Positions 1 through 8,775 of a stretch of 64,000 nt of DNA are shown here, in pieces. The DNA is from Neobacillus vireti (GTDB lineage: Bacteria > Bacillota > Bacilli > Bacillales > Cytobacillaceae): NCBI RefSeq assembly GCF_001026695.1, contig NZ_LDNB01000002.1, positions 867,149 through 931,148 on the forward strand, in the 5' to 3' direction. Under the pieces are notes generated by a model. It saw nothing but the letters and a program-made list of their open reading frames with translations, searched no databases and was not told the origin of the DNA. Position numbers and translations under genes: made by a program. Numbering within the stretch: position 1 is the first letter of the stretch; each line of letters opens with the position of its first letter.

Positions 1-324
1 TTATTGCGCTTTCTTTCAAAACGAAGCAAACAAATACAAACAAGTGGTCTTGTTCTCCCATTAGGTGGTCACGTCCTTGGAACGAATAAATCGTTACAGG
101 TTCTTCTTATTGGTCAGACGATTTATATCGTTGGTGTAGGAGAGAACATTACGATACTGCGCTCTATTACCCAAGGGGAAGAATATCAGAATCTACTTGA
201 AAGCTATGAAAACCAGGGAGAAGGTATTAGTCCCAACTGGTTAACGAAGGATTCGATAAAAGGGTGGAACAGTGTTTTTCGAAAGCATATGCAAAATATG
301 AGGAAAGAAAACGGGGAGGAATAG
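1..324 (+). CDS. fliO: Flagellar biosynthesis protein FliO, C-terminal part (partial)
   Basis: The reading frame is open from the first base, so the gene starts outside the window; about 107 residues of the C-terminal part remain. FliO assists assembly of the FliP/FliQ/FliR export gate in the flagellar basal body. The visible part has the FliO-type compact beta segment (GLVLPLGGHVLGTNKSLQVL, then QTIYIVGVGENITILRSI) followed by a basic, polar tail. It ends 5 bp before the fliP start, which fits the Bacillus order fliO-fliP-fliQ-fliR. Identity rests on position plus this domain pattern; the membrane anchor itself is not in view. Confidence 0.85.
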   Translation, partial: LLRFLSKRSKQIQTSGLVLPLGGHVLGTNKSLQVLLIGQTIYIVGVGENITILRSITQGEEYQNLLESYENQGEGISPNWLTKDSIKGWNSVFRKHMQNMRKENGEE

Positions 325-329
325 GATCA

Positions 330-1076
330 ATGATACGAAAATTAGCCATTCTTGTTCCTCTGCTTTCACTCGGGATCTTTTCCACTGCCTATGCCGCTGA
401 TCCCACCCAAACAATTCTTCCTGGAATTGACTTGGGCTCAAATGATCCGGATAAGGTCTCAAATACATTACGAATTATTCTATTAATTACGATACTTTCA
501 ATTGCACCTGCCATCCTTATTTTAATGACAAGTTTTACGCGAATTATTGTTGTACTTGGGTTTGTTCGTAATGCCCTTGGTACTCAGCAAATGCCACCCA
601 ATCAAGTATTGATTGGACTCTCGCTATTTATGACTTTTTTTATCATGGGCCCAACATTTTCGCAAATAAACAATGAGGCATTACAACCATTTATGGCTGG
701 AAAGATGACGCAGCAAGAAGCATACGAAGCAGGAAGTACGCCATTGAAAGAGTTCATGGCAAAACATACACGTGAGAAAGACTTAGCACTGTTTATGAAT
801 TATGCCGGGATGGATCAACCCAAGACAGTGAAGGACATTCCATTAACTGCTTTAGTTCCGGCCTATGCGATTAGTGAATTAAAAACAGCCTTTCAGATGG
901 GATTTATTATTTTTATCCCTTTTCTGGTAATTGATATGATCGTTTCGAGTATCTTGATGTCGATGGGGATGATGATGCTGCCTCCGGTGATGATTTCATT
1001 GCCATTTAAGATTCTGTTATTCATTTTGGTTGATGGTTGGCATTTAATTTTCCAATCACTGCTCACGAGTTTTTAA
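330..1076 (+). CDS. fliP: Flagellar export gate protein FliP
   Basis: FliP is a core membrane subunit of the type III flagellar export gate and works with FliQ, FliR, FlhA and FlhB. The 248-residue product has a cleavable signal peptide (hydrophobic stretch ending near TAYA-A, residues 19-23) and four hydrophobic segments. It carries the family signatures LMTSFTRIIVVLGFVRNALG and QMGFIIFIPFLVIDMIVSS. The start is the ATG at 330, behind GGGGAGGA, rather than an upstream start at 264 that would lie inside fliO. It is about the size of the E. coli protein. No anomalies are seen. Confidence 0.97.
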   Translation: MIRKLAILVPLLSLGIFSTAYAADPTQTILPGIDLGSNDPDKVSNTLRIILLITILSIAPAILILMTSFTRIIVVLGFVRNALGTQQMPPNQVLIGLSLFMTFFIMGPTFSQINNEALQPFMAGKMTQQEAYEAGSTPLKEFMAKHTREKDLALFMNYAGMDQPKTVKDIPLTALVPAYAISELKTAFQMGFIIFIPFLVIDMIVSSILMSMGMMMLPPVMISLPFKILLFILVDGWHLIFQSLLTSF

Positions 1077-1092
1077 GAAGGAAGTGTAATCC

Positions 1093-1362
1093 ATGACGAC
1101 TGAAATGATCATCGGACTTGCCCAAGAGACTGTTTATACCATCCTGATTGTCATCGCTCCGGTTGTCGGTATCGCCTTATTAGTCGGGTTATTGGTAAGT
1201 ATTTTTCAGGCTACAACACAGATCCAAGAACAAACGTTATCGTTTGTCCCAAAGATCGTTGCGGTTTTCCTCGCTCTTCTTTTCTTTGGGGCATGGATGT
1301 TGCGGCATGTCCTTGATTTCACTCAAAATTTATTAGGAAATCTCTCCAATTTTGTGGGGTAA
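1093..1362 (+). CDS. fliQ: Flagellar export gate protein FliQ
   Basis: FliQ is a small two-helix subunit of the flagellar export gate. The 89-residue protein has two hydrophobic segments (roughly residues 15-40 and 50-75) and the family motifs VGLLVSIFQATTQIQEQTL and FVPKIVAVFLALLFFG. Its length matches the family. AAGGAAG lies about 8 bp before the ATG. It sits 16 bp after fliP, and its stop codon touches the start region of fliR, so translation is probably coupled within the operon. Confidence 0.97.
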   Translation: MTTEMIIGLAQETVYTILIVIAPVVGIALLVGLLVSIFQATTQIQEQTLSFVPKIVAVFLALLFFGAWMLRHVLDFTQNLLGNLSNFVG

Positions 1363-1365
1363 GTG

Positions 1366-2142
1366 ATGACTATTGACACTTCCAGCTTGTTGAATTTTTT
1401 ACTTGTATTCGTAAGAATCACATCATTTATGGTTACCGTCCCGGTATTTTCCGGACGTCAAATACCGAACACTTATAAGATTGGGTTTAGTGTGGTGCTT
1501 AGTATACTATGTGTCGGTATTATTAATGAACCCATCCACTCTTTTGCACTGGGGACAATGGTCCTATTAATTCTTAAAGAGTTTATTATTGGTATCGTGT
1601 TAGGAATGGTTGCTAATATCCTGTTTTATGCTGTCCAGTTGGCAGGGGCATTATTAGATCTTCAAATTGGCTTTTCGATGGCCAGTCTTTTTGATCCTAC
1701 TTTTGGGACGACTTCACAAATAACGGGACGTTTCAAAAATATCTTAGCCATCCTGGTGTTACTTGCAACAAATGGTCATCATCTCCTTATTCAAGGGATA
1801 TTAGCTAGTTTTGATTGGGTATCGCTGCAATCTTTCGTTCCTGCCATGATGGACGGGCGACTGTCCACCTTTCTGTTGGCATGTGTCCAGCAGATGTTTA
1901 TGATTGGCTTTTTGATGGCAGCCCCTTTGATAGGTACACTGTTTATTGTGGATGTGGCTTTAGGTATTGTCGCAAGGACCGTACCACAGATGAATGTGTT
2001 TGCTATTTTCCCGCCAGTCAAGATTTTGATCCATTTTGGGATGTATGTGATCATTTTACCTGGATTCTTTTACTTGCTAAAAATCCTTTTTGAAACCATG
2101 TTTGGATCCATGAATACTTTACTGAAAGTTATGGGGGCGTAA
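1366..2142 (+). CDS. fliR: Flagellar export gate protein FliR
   Basis: FliR is the third export gate membrane subunit and forms the pore with FliP and FliQ. The product is about 258 residues with six hydrophobic segments and the motifs RITSFMVTVPVFSGRQIP and DLQIGFSMASLFDPTFG. A GTG at 1363 and an ATG at 1366 are adjacent; the ATG is preferred because GTGGGG lies 6 bp upstream. The gene begins directly after the fliQ stop and ends 2 bp before flhB. Confidence 0.96.
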   Translation: MTIDTSSLLNFLLVFVRITSFMVTVPVFSGRQIPNTYKIGFSVVLSILCVGIINEPIHSFALGTMVLLILKEFIIGIVLGMVANILFYAVQLAGALLDLQIGFSMASLFDPTFGTTSQITGRFKNILAILVLLATNGHHLLIQGILASFDWVSLQSFVPAMMDGRLSTFLLACVQQMFMIGFLMAAPLIGTLFIVDVALGIVARTVPQMNVFAIFPPVKILIHFGMYVIILPGFFYLLKILFETMFGSMNTLLKVMGA

Positions 2143-2144
2143 CC

Positions 2145-3239
2145 ATGCTGCTTCGTTTAGATCTTCAATTATTTTCTGGTGAAAAAACGGAAAAGGCAAC
2201 GCCGCATAAAAGACGAGAGACTAGGAAAAAAGGACAGGTTGCCAAGAGTCCGGAAGTTTCATCTGCCCTGACATTGCTGCTTTGCTTTGCTTTTTTTATG
2301 GTTGGTGGCAAGAGCTTGATTGCAGGCTGTCTTAATATCTTTCGTCATAGTTATCAGGAGTACTTACTTTGGGATTTTTCTATTGCGAGTACCCAATTAT
2401 TATTTAACCTTTTATTGTGGGATGTTGTTAAATTGGTTGCACCCATTTTTGGCGTTGTGTTAGTCGCCGGTGTAATTGCTAACTATTTGCAGGTTGGATT
2501 TATGTTCAATCCTGAATCTTTGAAAATGAATTTAGGAAAACTGAATCCGCTTCAAGGATTCAAAAGGATTTTTTCTCTTAAATCGATTGTGGAATTAATT
2601 AAGTCGATATTGAAAATTGTGCTTACCTCTAGTATTGCTGGAATGATGATTTGGGAACAGAAAGAAGAGCTGTTTTCAATCGGTCAAAAAAGCCTTTGGG
2701 ATTCTTCTAGATTCATAGGTTCACTAACGATTAAAATCGGGATCGTAACAGCCTGCATCTTGATAATTCTGGCGGCAGCTGATTATTTTTATCAAAAGTT
2801 TGAATATGAAAAAAAAATCCGGATGTCGAAACAGGATATCAAAGATGAATATAAGAAGATGGAAGGCGATCCGTTCATTAAAGGGAAGCGAAGAGCCAAA
2901 CAACGAGAGTTATCCATGAATCGAATGATGCAAGAGGTACCAAAGGCTGATGTTGTCATCACCAATCCAACGCACTTTGCCATTGCTATCCGCTACGATA
3001 TGGAAACGATGGATGCGCCCGAAGTGATTGCGAAAGGTAAAGATCATATCGCTTTAAAAATCAAAGAAATAGCTAAAGAAAATAAAATTATGACAGTAGA
3101 AAATAAACCGCTCGCCCGTGCATTATTTGCTGCGGTAGAAATAGGCGGGCAGATCCCAGAAGAGATGTTTAATGCAGTAGGAGAGATATTGGCTTATGTT
3201 TACTATCAAGAAAATCGCTATAAGGGGATGATAACTTGA
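2145..3239 (+). CDS. flhB: Flagellar export switch protein FlhB
   Basis: FlhB is the export-apparatus component that switches substrate class from rod/hook proteins to filament proteins. The 364-residue protein has the basic N-terminus with EKTEKATPHKRRETRKKGQ, four membrane segments (about residues 40-210) and a cytoplasmic domain. That domain holds the intact autocleavage motif NPTH at residues 274-277, cut between Asn and Pro in the family. Length is typical. It overlaps flhA by 4 bp (the TTGA junction), which suggests coupled translation. Confidence 0.97.
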   Translation: MLLRLDLQLFSGEKTEKATPHKRRETRKKGQVAKSPEVSSALTLLLCFAFFMVGGKSLIAGCLNIFRHSYQEYLLWDFSIASTQLLFNLLLWDVVKLVAPIFGVVLVAGVIANYLQVGFMFNPESLKMNLGKLNPLQGFKRIFSLKSIVELIKSILKIVLTSSIAGMMIWEQKEELFSIGQKSLWDSSRFIGSLTIKIGIVTACILIILAAADYFYQKFEYEKKIRMSKQDIKDEYKKMEGDPFIKGKRRAKQRELSMNRMMQEVPKADVVITNPTHFAIAIRYDMETMDAPEVIAKGKDHIALKIKEIAKENKIMTVENKPLARALFAAVEIGGQIPEEMFNAVGEILAYVYYQENRYKGMIT

Positions 3240-5269
3240 AAACAAAAGATGTATCCGTGTTGATTGTTGTCATAATGATTGTCGCAATGATGATCATTCC
3301 TCTGCCAACATTATTATTGGATTTTCTATTAATTATTAATATCAGTGTGTCATTGCTAATCTTGATGGTGGCTATGAATACAAAAGAACCTTTGGACTTT
3401 TCTATTTTTCCAACTGCTTTATTAATAGCGACGCTCTTCCGCTTAGCATTGAATGTGTCGACTACACGTTCGATTCTTTCAAATGCAGACGGAGGAAAAG
3501 TAATTGAAACGTTTGGCTCCTTCGTTGTTGGTGGCAGTCCTGTTGTCGGTTTTGTCGTTTTCTTGATTCTAATTGTTATCCAATTCATTGTCATAACGAA
3601 GGGTTCTGAACGAGTAGCGGAAGTAGCTGCACGATTTACCTTAGATGCGATGCCTGGAAAGCAAATGAGTATCGATGCCGATATGAACGCCGGATTAATC
3701 AGTGACCAGGAAGCCCGTATGCGCCGCAGAAAAGTCGAACAGGAGTCGGATTTTTACGGGGCCATGGACGGGGCCAGTAAATTTGTAAAAGGGGATGCCA
3801 TTGCAGGAATCATCATCTTAATAATTAATGTTGTTGGCGGATTCATCATTGGGATGGCCATTCATGGCATGGGCTTTGCTGAATCTGCCAGTACATTTAC
3901 GCTCTTATCTGTGGGGGATGGGTTGGTTAGCCAAGTCCCGGCCTTGCTTATTTCCACTGCGACCGGGATAACAGTTACCCGTGCAGCTTCTGACGGTACG
4001 TTGGGTGCCGACATTATGAAACAGCTGTTTAATTATCCGAAGCTGCTTTATATTGTTGCCGGGACAATAGTAGTTCTCGGTATTTTCACTCCGATAGGCC
4101 TTTTCTTGACGTTGCCTGTAGCGGGAATATTGATTTTCGGTGCCTTTTCTATGCAAAGGGCTGTACAAAAAGAGCAACAGCAAAATGATTTGGTTGAAAT
4201 GGAAGGGCAAGAAGAAGACATCAGCAGTCCAGAAAAAGTGATTAACTTGCTTCAGCTCGATACGTTGGAATTAGAGATTGGGTATGGCTTGATTCCATTG
4301 GCAGATCAAAAACAAGGTGGAGATATTCTTGATCGGATTGTGATGATTCGGAGACAGTTTGCTATTGAATTAGGTTTGATCATTCCAACCATTCGCATTC
4401 GAGATAATTTACAATTAACTCCCAATCAATATGTATTAAAATTCCGCGGCAGCAAAATTGCGACTGGTGAGGTATACCTTGATCATTTTCTTGCCATGAA
4501 TCAAGGCGGAGAAAACGAGGAAATCGAGGGCATCCATGTGACTGAGCCAGCATTTGGGCTGCCCGCCACTTGGGTAAGTATTGATGCAAAGCAAAAAGCC
4601 GAGCTGATGGGATATATTATCATTGATCCTTCTTCTGTGATTGCTACTCATTTAACAGAGGTATTAAAAAAGTATGCATACCAATTGTTACGAAGAGAGG
4701 AAACAAAGGAATTAATCGAAAACTTGAAAGAAACTCACCCAAATCTAGTCGAGGAGATTGTTCCGAATTTACAGTCAGTCGGAGATATCCAGAAGGTATT
4801 ACAAAATCTTCTGCGTGAACAGATCTCGATTCGTGATTTAGCAACGATTTTTGAAACTTTAGCAGATTTCGCGGTTTTTACAAAGGAACCTCGGGTGTTA
4901 ACAGAATATGTACGTCAGTCCTTAACACGGCAAATCACGGAGCAATATGCTGACGAAGGAGTCATTCATGTGTTAACGGCAGGAGCGACGTTAGAGAAAG
5001 GCATTTCCGATTATATTCAGCAAACGGAAGCAGGGGTTCATTACCTTTCGATGGATCCGCAAATGTCTCGAAAGATTACCGAAGAATTACAACAACAAAT
5101 TGATCGAGTCATAAAAGCGGGTGGTCAGCCAATCTTCCTGACTTCACCTTCCATTCGCATGTATTTGAAACAGTTTGTAGATAAAATTATGCCGACCGTG
5201 CCCGTTCTTGCTTATACCGAGCTTGAGCCCGATATAGAGATCCAAAGTATAGGAGTGGTGAATATATGA
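3236..5269 (+). CDS. flhA: Flagellar export component FlhA
   Basis: FlhA is the nonameric export-gate subunit whose cytoplasmic ring docks chaperone-substrate complexes. The 677-residue product has about eight N-terminal membrane segments, the conserved cytoplasmic loop (AARFTLDAMPGKQMSIDADM, then RRRKVEQESDFYGAMDGASK) and a large C-terminal domain. The start is TTG at 3236 with AAGGGG about 7 bp upstream; it overlaps the flhB stop. It in turn overlaps flhF by 4 bp (ATGA). Confidence 0.97.
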   Translation: MKTKDVSVLIVVIMIVAMMIIPLPTLLLDFLLIINISVSLLILMVAMNTKEPLDFSIFPTALLIATLFRLALNVSTTRSILSNADGGKVIETFGSFVVGGSPVVGFVVFLILIVIQFIVITKGSERVAEVAARFTLDAMPGKQMSIDADMNAGLISDQEARMRRRKVEQESDFYGAMDGASKFVKGDAIAGIIILIINVVGGFIIGMAIHGMGFAESASTFTLLSVGDGLVSQVPALLISTATGITVTRAASDGTLGADIMKQLFNYPKLLYIVAGTIVVLGIFTPIGLFLTLPVAGILIFGAFSMQRAVQKEQQQNDLVEMEGQEEDISSPEKVINLLQLDTLELEIGYGLIPLADQKQGGDILDRIVMIRRQFAIELGLIIPTIRIRDNLQLTPNQYVLKFRGSKIATGEVYLDHFLAMNQGGENEEIEGIHVTEPAFGLPATWVSIDAKQKAELMGYIIIDPSSVIATHLTEVLKKYAYQLLRREETKELIENLKETHPNLVEEIVPNLQSVGDIQKVLQNLLREQISIRDLATIFETLADFAVFTKEPRVLTEYVRQSLTRQITEQYADEGVIHVLTAGATLEKGISDYIQQTEAGVHYLSMDPQMSRKITEELQQQIDRVIKAGGQPIFLTSPSIRMYLKQFVDKIMPTVPVLAYTELEPDIEIQSIGVVNI

Positions 5270-6501
5270 AAACCAAAAAAATCGTAGCCGATTCTATGCC
5301 CCTTGCTTTAAAAATGGTGCGACAACAATTGGGTGATAATGCCATTATCGTGAACACCAAAGCGATAAAAACTGGTGGAGTATTTGGTTTCTTTGCTAAA
5401 CAAAAATTTGAAGTTACGGCTTACTCAATAGAAAAAGAAGGAGTTAGTGCGGAACCCAAATTTTCAGTAGAACTTAAAGCGAAATCAGAGGTTAACAATC
5501 AAATGAGCGGAGAGACCAGTAACTCTGTCTTTCATAAGAAACCTCAGGAGCTCTATAATTATTATTCTCAACCGACTGCTGGAACGGAAAAACCAGTTTC
5601 ACCAACGCCCCAACCTTTGGAAAAGGAAAACCCTTTTCTCGATGAACTGACATCGATGCGAAAAATGATGATGACCTTCATGATGAATGAACAACAAGGT
5701 AATACTTTGCCCCCAGGATTAGCTAAGTGCGTGAACAGGTTGAAAAAACAGGGCGTGGATGAGGAAGTTATCGAATATATCGTGAGCTGCATACTAAAAA
5801 GGCATGAGTCAATGGTCGATATGGCTGAAGAAGTGATTGAAATTGAAGTCATTACCATTGTTAAAGAAATCATTGAAAAACGTGTCCCTGTAACAAACCT
5901 TGTCAACGAGAGTACGCGAATGATTAATGTTATTGGCCCGACTGGGGTTGGAAAAACCACTACAATCGCCAAACTAGCCACTGAACAAGTGTTAAAACAA
6001 AAGCGCAGAGTAGCGATGATTACCACCGACGTTTACCGGATTGCCGCTGTAGAACAACTAAAAATATATGCTGGTATCTTGAACGTGCCACTTGAAGTGG
6101 TTCGCACGAAGGATGAATTAGAGAAGGCTCTTACCAAACTTGCGCATTACGATCTTATCTATATGGATACCACTGGACGCAATTACAAAGAAGTGAAATA
6201 TCGAGAATCTATTAATGAATTTTTAAATCATCCTCTTGAGAGTGATAATTATTTGGTTTTAAGCTTGACCACCAAGTTTGAGGATATGCAAATATTGTTG
6301 AATGAATTTAGGGAAAGTCCCATCCAAAAATTGATTTTTACAAAATTTGACGAAACGACAAGTTACGGTTCGCTCCTTAATGTCGCGTATAAGTATCCTT
6401 TTCAATTAGCCTATCTCACAAACGGCCAAAGTGTCCCAGAAGATATTACAGCAATCGATGCGACACTGCTTGCGAGATATTTATTAGGAAAGGAAAAATA
6501 A
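5266..6501 (+). CDS. flhF: Flagellar placement GTPase FlhF (SRP-type)
   Basis: FlhF is a GTPase of the signal recognition particle family that helps position flagellar basal bodies; FlhG stimulates its GTP hydrolysis. The 411-residue protein has a basic N-terminal B domain, a variable linker (about residues 60-150, rich in Pro, Ser and Gln) and a C-terminal NG domain. The NG domain has a P-loop (GPTGVGKT, 224-231), TTDVYRIAAVEQLK and DTTGRN. The Bacillus protein is usually about 366 residues, so the linker here is longer. Overlap with flhA indicates coupling. Confidence 0.95.
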   Translation: MKTKKIVADSMPLALKMVRQQLGDNAIIVNTKAIKTGGVFGFFAKQKFEVTAYSIEKEGVSAEPKFSVELKAKSEVNNQMSGETSNSVFHKKPQELYNYYSQPTAGTEKPVSPTPQPLEKENPFLDELTSMRKMMMTFMMNEQQGNTLPPGLAKCVNRLKKQGVDEEVIEYIVSCILKRHESMVDMAEEVIEIEVITIVKEIIEKRVPVTNLVNESTRMINVIGPTGVGKTTTIAKLATEQVLKQKRRVAMITTDVYRIAAVEQLKIYAGILNVPLEVVRTKDELEKALTKLAHYDLIYMDTTGRNYKEVKYRESINEFLNHPLESDNYLVLSLTTKFEDMQILLNEFRESPIQKLIFTKFDETTSYGSLLNVAYKYPFQLAYLTNGQSVPEDITAIDATLLARYLLGKEK

Positions 6502-6502
6502 T

Positions 6503-7387
6503 ATGGATCAAGCGCAAAGTCTTAGAGAATATATGCAGCGTTTTAATGTTCAGGAGGAAAAAACTCATGCCTCTCGTGTGATTACAATTACGAGTGGAAA
6601 GGGTGGGGTCGGCAAATCCAATTTCACGCTCAACTTTGCCTTAGGCTTACAAGCAGCTGGAAAAAAGGTTGTCATCTTGGATTTAGATTTATCAACCGCA
6701 AATATTAATATTCTAATGGGAATCACACCAAGGTACAGTCTGGTAGATGTCCTTTATCACAAGAAATACATTTGGGATGTGTTAGAAAAAGGAATCAAAG
6801 GAATCGAATATATAGCAGGTGGTTTTGAAATCCAAGATCTGATGAAATTGGATCAACAGACGTTAACCTTTTTTTGGAGTCAAATTCAAGAACTTCAAAC
6901 CTATGCTGATTATATTTTACTAGACACTGGTGCTGGTATTTCAAGGGAGCTCGTTGATTTTATTTTAGCATCGGACGAAACCATTTTGGTAACAACACCA
7001 GAGCCTACTTCCATTGCTGATTCCTATGCCGTAATGAAAACTGTTCACCAGTTCACTAAAGAGTTTCCAAATTTCTTGTTAGTTGTTAATCGTGCCCATT
7101 CATATCGAGAGGCTGTAGAAACATCAAGAGCATTGAAAAATGCTTGCAGTAGTTTTCTTAAGATAAAATTAAAAACACTTGGCTTTCTAATGGAGGATAC
7201 GCACGTGGGGAAAGCAGTACGCTCACAAACGCCATTTTTTATTTCCTTTCCAAATTGTGAAGCATCAAGAAGTATCAAACAAATTGTCTATGCTTATTTA
7301 CCTAATAGGGATGAGAATACGATAGTTAAAACAAAAGGGATCCGAGGTTTTTTCGAAAAAATGTTGTCGTTTGGTAAATCGTCTTAA
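6503..7387 (+). CDS. flhG: MinD-like ATPase FlhG (YlxH)
   Basis: FlhG is a MinD/ParA-type ATPase that controls flagellar number and location and activates FlhF. The 294-residue product starts with the DQAQSLREYM element, which in this family contacts FlhF. It then has a deviant Walker A motif (GKGGVGKS, residues 32-39), VVILDLDLSTANINILMG and ILLDTGAGIS (Walker B region). Its start follows flhF by one base. A basic C-terminal segment could act as a membrane-binding helix. Confidence 0.94.
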   Translation: MDQAQSLREYMQRFNVQEEKTHASRVITITSGKGGVGKSNFTLNFALGLQAAGKKVVILDLDLSTANINILMGITPRYSLVDVLYHKKYIWDVLEKGIKGIEYIAGGFEIQDLMKLDQQTLTFFWSQIQELQTYADYILLDTGAGISRELVDFILASDETILVTTPEPTSIADSYAVMKTVHQFTKEFPNFLLVVNRAHSYREAVETSRALKNACSSFLKIKLKTLGFLMEDTHVGKAVRSQTPFFISFPNCEASRSIKQIVYAYLPNRDENTIVKTKGIRGFFEKMLSFGKSS

Positions 7388-7399
7388 AGGGAGGACCTT

Positions 7400-7729
7400 A
7401 TGGCAGGAAATTGGGGAGTTAATGCAATCCTGGGATTAATCGCGTTCATTTGCACCTATTTGTTTTCTTATTTAAACAACACATGGCAAACGTCCCTGTT
7501 TAGAGCGGGGATAGGCCTTCTAGTTTTCTATGTATTGGGCTATATTTTCCGCTTTGCTTTGCTGCAAATTGGTTCAAAGAAAAATGGGAATTACATTCAT
7601 AAGCAAGCTCTAGATGAGGGAATCAAACCTCAAGTAGACCAGAAAAACGAAATTGATGAAGAGCCAATTGGCGAATCATCTTTCCAGTCTATTCCTCTTC
7701 AAGCCTTACATAAGGGGGAGGACACATAA
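7400..7729 (+). CDS. Small two-helix membrane protein in flagellar operon, function unknown
   Basis: I do not recognise a named family. The 109-residue protein has two hydrophobic segments (about residues 7-25 and 34-55) and a polar, acidic C-terminal tail (from about residue 63, with EIDEEPIGESS). AAGGGAGGAC precedes the ATG. It lies 12 bp after flhG and 48 bp before the sigma factor. In B. subtilis this stretch holds cheB, cheA, cheW, cheC and cheD, so the gene occupies the chemotaxis slot. A flagellum-related role is inferred from context only. Confidence 0.75.
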   Translation: MAGNWGVNAILGLIAFICTYLFSYLNNTWQTSLFRAGIGLLVFYVLGYIFRFALLQIGSKKNGNYIHKQALDEGIKPQVDQKNEIDEEPIGESSFQSIPLQALHKGEDT

Positions 7730-7777
7730 GAACACCAGCTGTGTACACAGAAAAAGCTAAACCTGGAGGGATAACCG

Positions 7778-8581
7778 TTGAGACCAGCTATCAAAGAAAT
7801 CATACCAAATGATTTTTTATGGAGGACCTATCGTGAGAAACACGATTTAAAATCACAAGAAAATCTGGTAAAACAATATATGTATTTGGTAGATAAAATG
7901 GCTAATCGTTTGAGCGTAAGCATCCCGTCTCGTATGATTCCCAAGGAGGATCTAATAGGTTTAGGCTATATCGGTTTAATTGAAGCAATTAAAAAATTTG
8001 ACTATCAAAAAGGTTATCAATTCGAAACGTATGGTCTTTGGCGGATAAAGGGCGCAATGCTCGATGGGATTCGCCAGATGGACTGGGTGCCGCGTGGGTT
8101 AAGAGAGAAAGCCAAGAAACTCAACACTGCTTATCGCCAATTAGAGCAAAATTTATTGAGATCACCTTCCGAAGAGGAATTAAGTCAGTATTTAAATATG
8201 TCACAAGATGAAGTGGATCAGGCGATTGTGACGTTATCATTATCTACGCTCTTATCTCTTAATGAGCCGATAAATGCTCATGCAGACGAAGGGAAAGAGC
8301 AAAGCAGATTGGAACAAATTAGTGATAATAATTCCATATCACAAGAACAGCAGCTGCAAATGGGCGAATTTCGTAACCTAATTGCAGAAGGTATTGACAA
8401 AATGCCTGAGAAAGAAAGACTAGTTATCTCCTTATTATATTATGAAGGATTGACACAAGTAGAAATTGCTGAGGTGTTGAATCTAACGAAGGGAAGAATC
8501 TCGCAAATTCATTCGCAAGCGATCCTTCGACTGCGTCGAACCTTCGAAGCAAAAGGTTTTTCATTAGATTCGTTTATTTGA
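7778..8581 (+). CDS. sigD: Flagellar/motility sigma factor (sigma-28 family, SigD/FliA)
   Basis: This alternative sigma factor directs RNA polymerase to late flagellar, motility and autolysin promoters. The 267-residue product has region 2 (MIPKEDLIGLGYIGLIEAIK, then FETYGLWRIKGAMLDGIRQM), the WVPRG segment leading to region 3, and region 4 with a helix-turn-helix (LTQVEIAEVLNLTKGRISQI). Size matches the family (about 254 residues). The start is TTG at 7778 with CTGGAGGG upstream. It appears to close the operon, as a terminator follows. Confidence 0.95.
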   Translation: MRPAIKEIIPNDFLWRTYREKHDLKSQENLVKQYMYLVDKMANRLSVSIPSRMIPKEDLIGLGYIGLIEAIKKFDYQKGYQFETYGLWRIKGAMLDGIRQMDWVPRGLREKAKKLNTAYRQLEQNLLRSPSEEELSQYLNMSQDEVDQAIVTLSLSTLLSLNEPINAHADEGKEQSRLEQISDNNSISQEQQLQMGEFRNLIAEGIDKMPEKERLVISLLYYEGLTQVEIAEVLNLTKGRISQIHSQAILRLRRTFEAKGFSLDSFI

Positions 8582-8603
8582 TAATCACAAGAAAGACTAT
8601 TTT

Positions 8604-8636
8604 GACACACTCTAACAAGTAAAGGGTGTGTTTTTG
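8604..8636 (+). terminator. Intrinsic terminator after sigD
   Basis: ACACAC (8605-8610) pairs with GTGTGT (8626-8631) and a T run follows. It lies 23 bp after the sigma factor stop and marks the likely end of the flagellar operon. Confidence 0.7.
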
Positions 8637-8775
8637 TTTGTATCAAGAAAACTCAACGATTGGAGAGCTGTTAGCGTGTTCAAATATCGATGCTGCTCTT
8701 ATGCCAGGAGGGAATTAAACAATTTTTTACTATTTCCGATAATAAAAGGGGTTGATTATTAATTAATAGGAAGAA

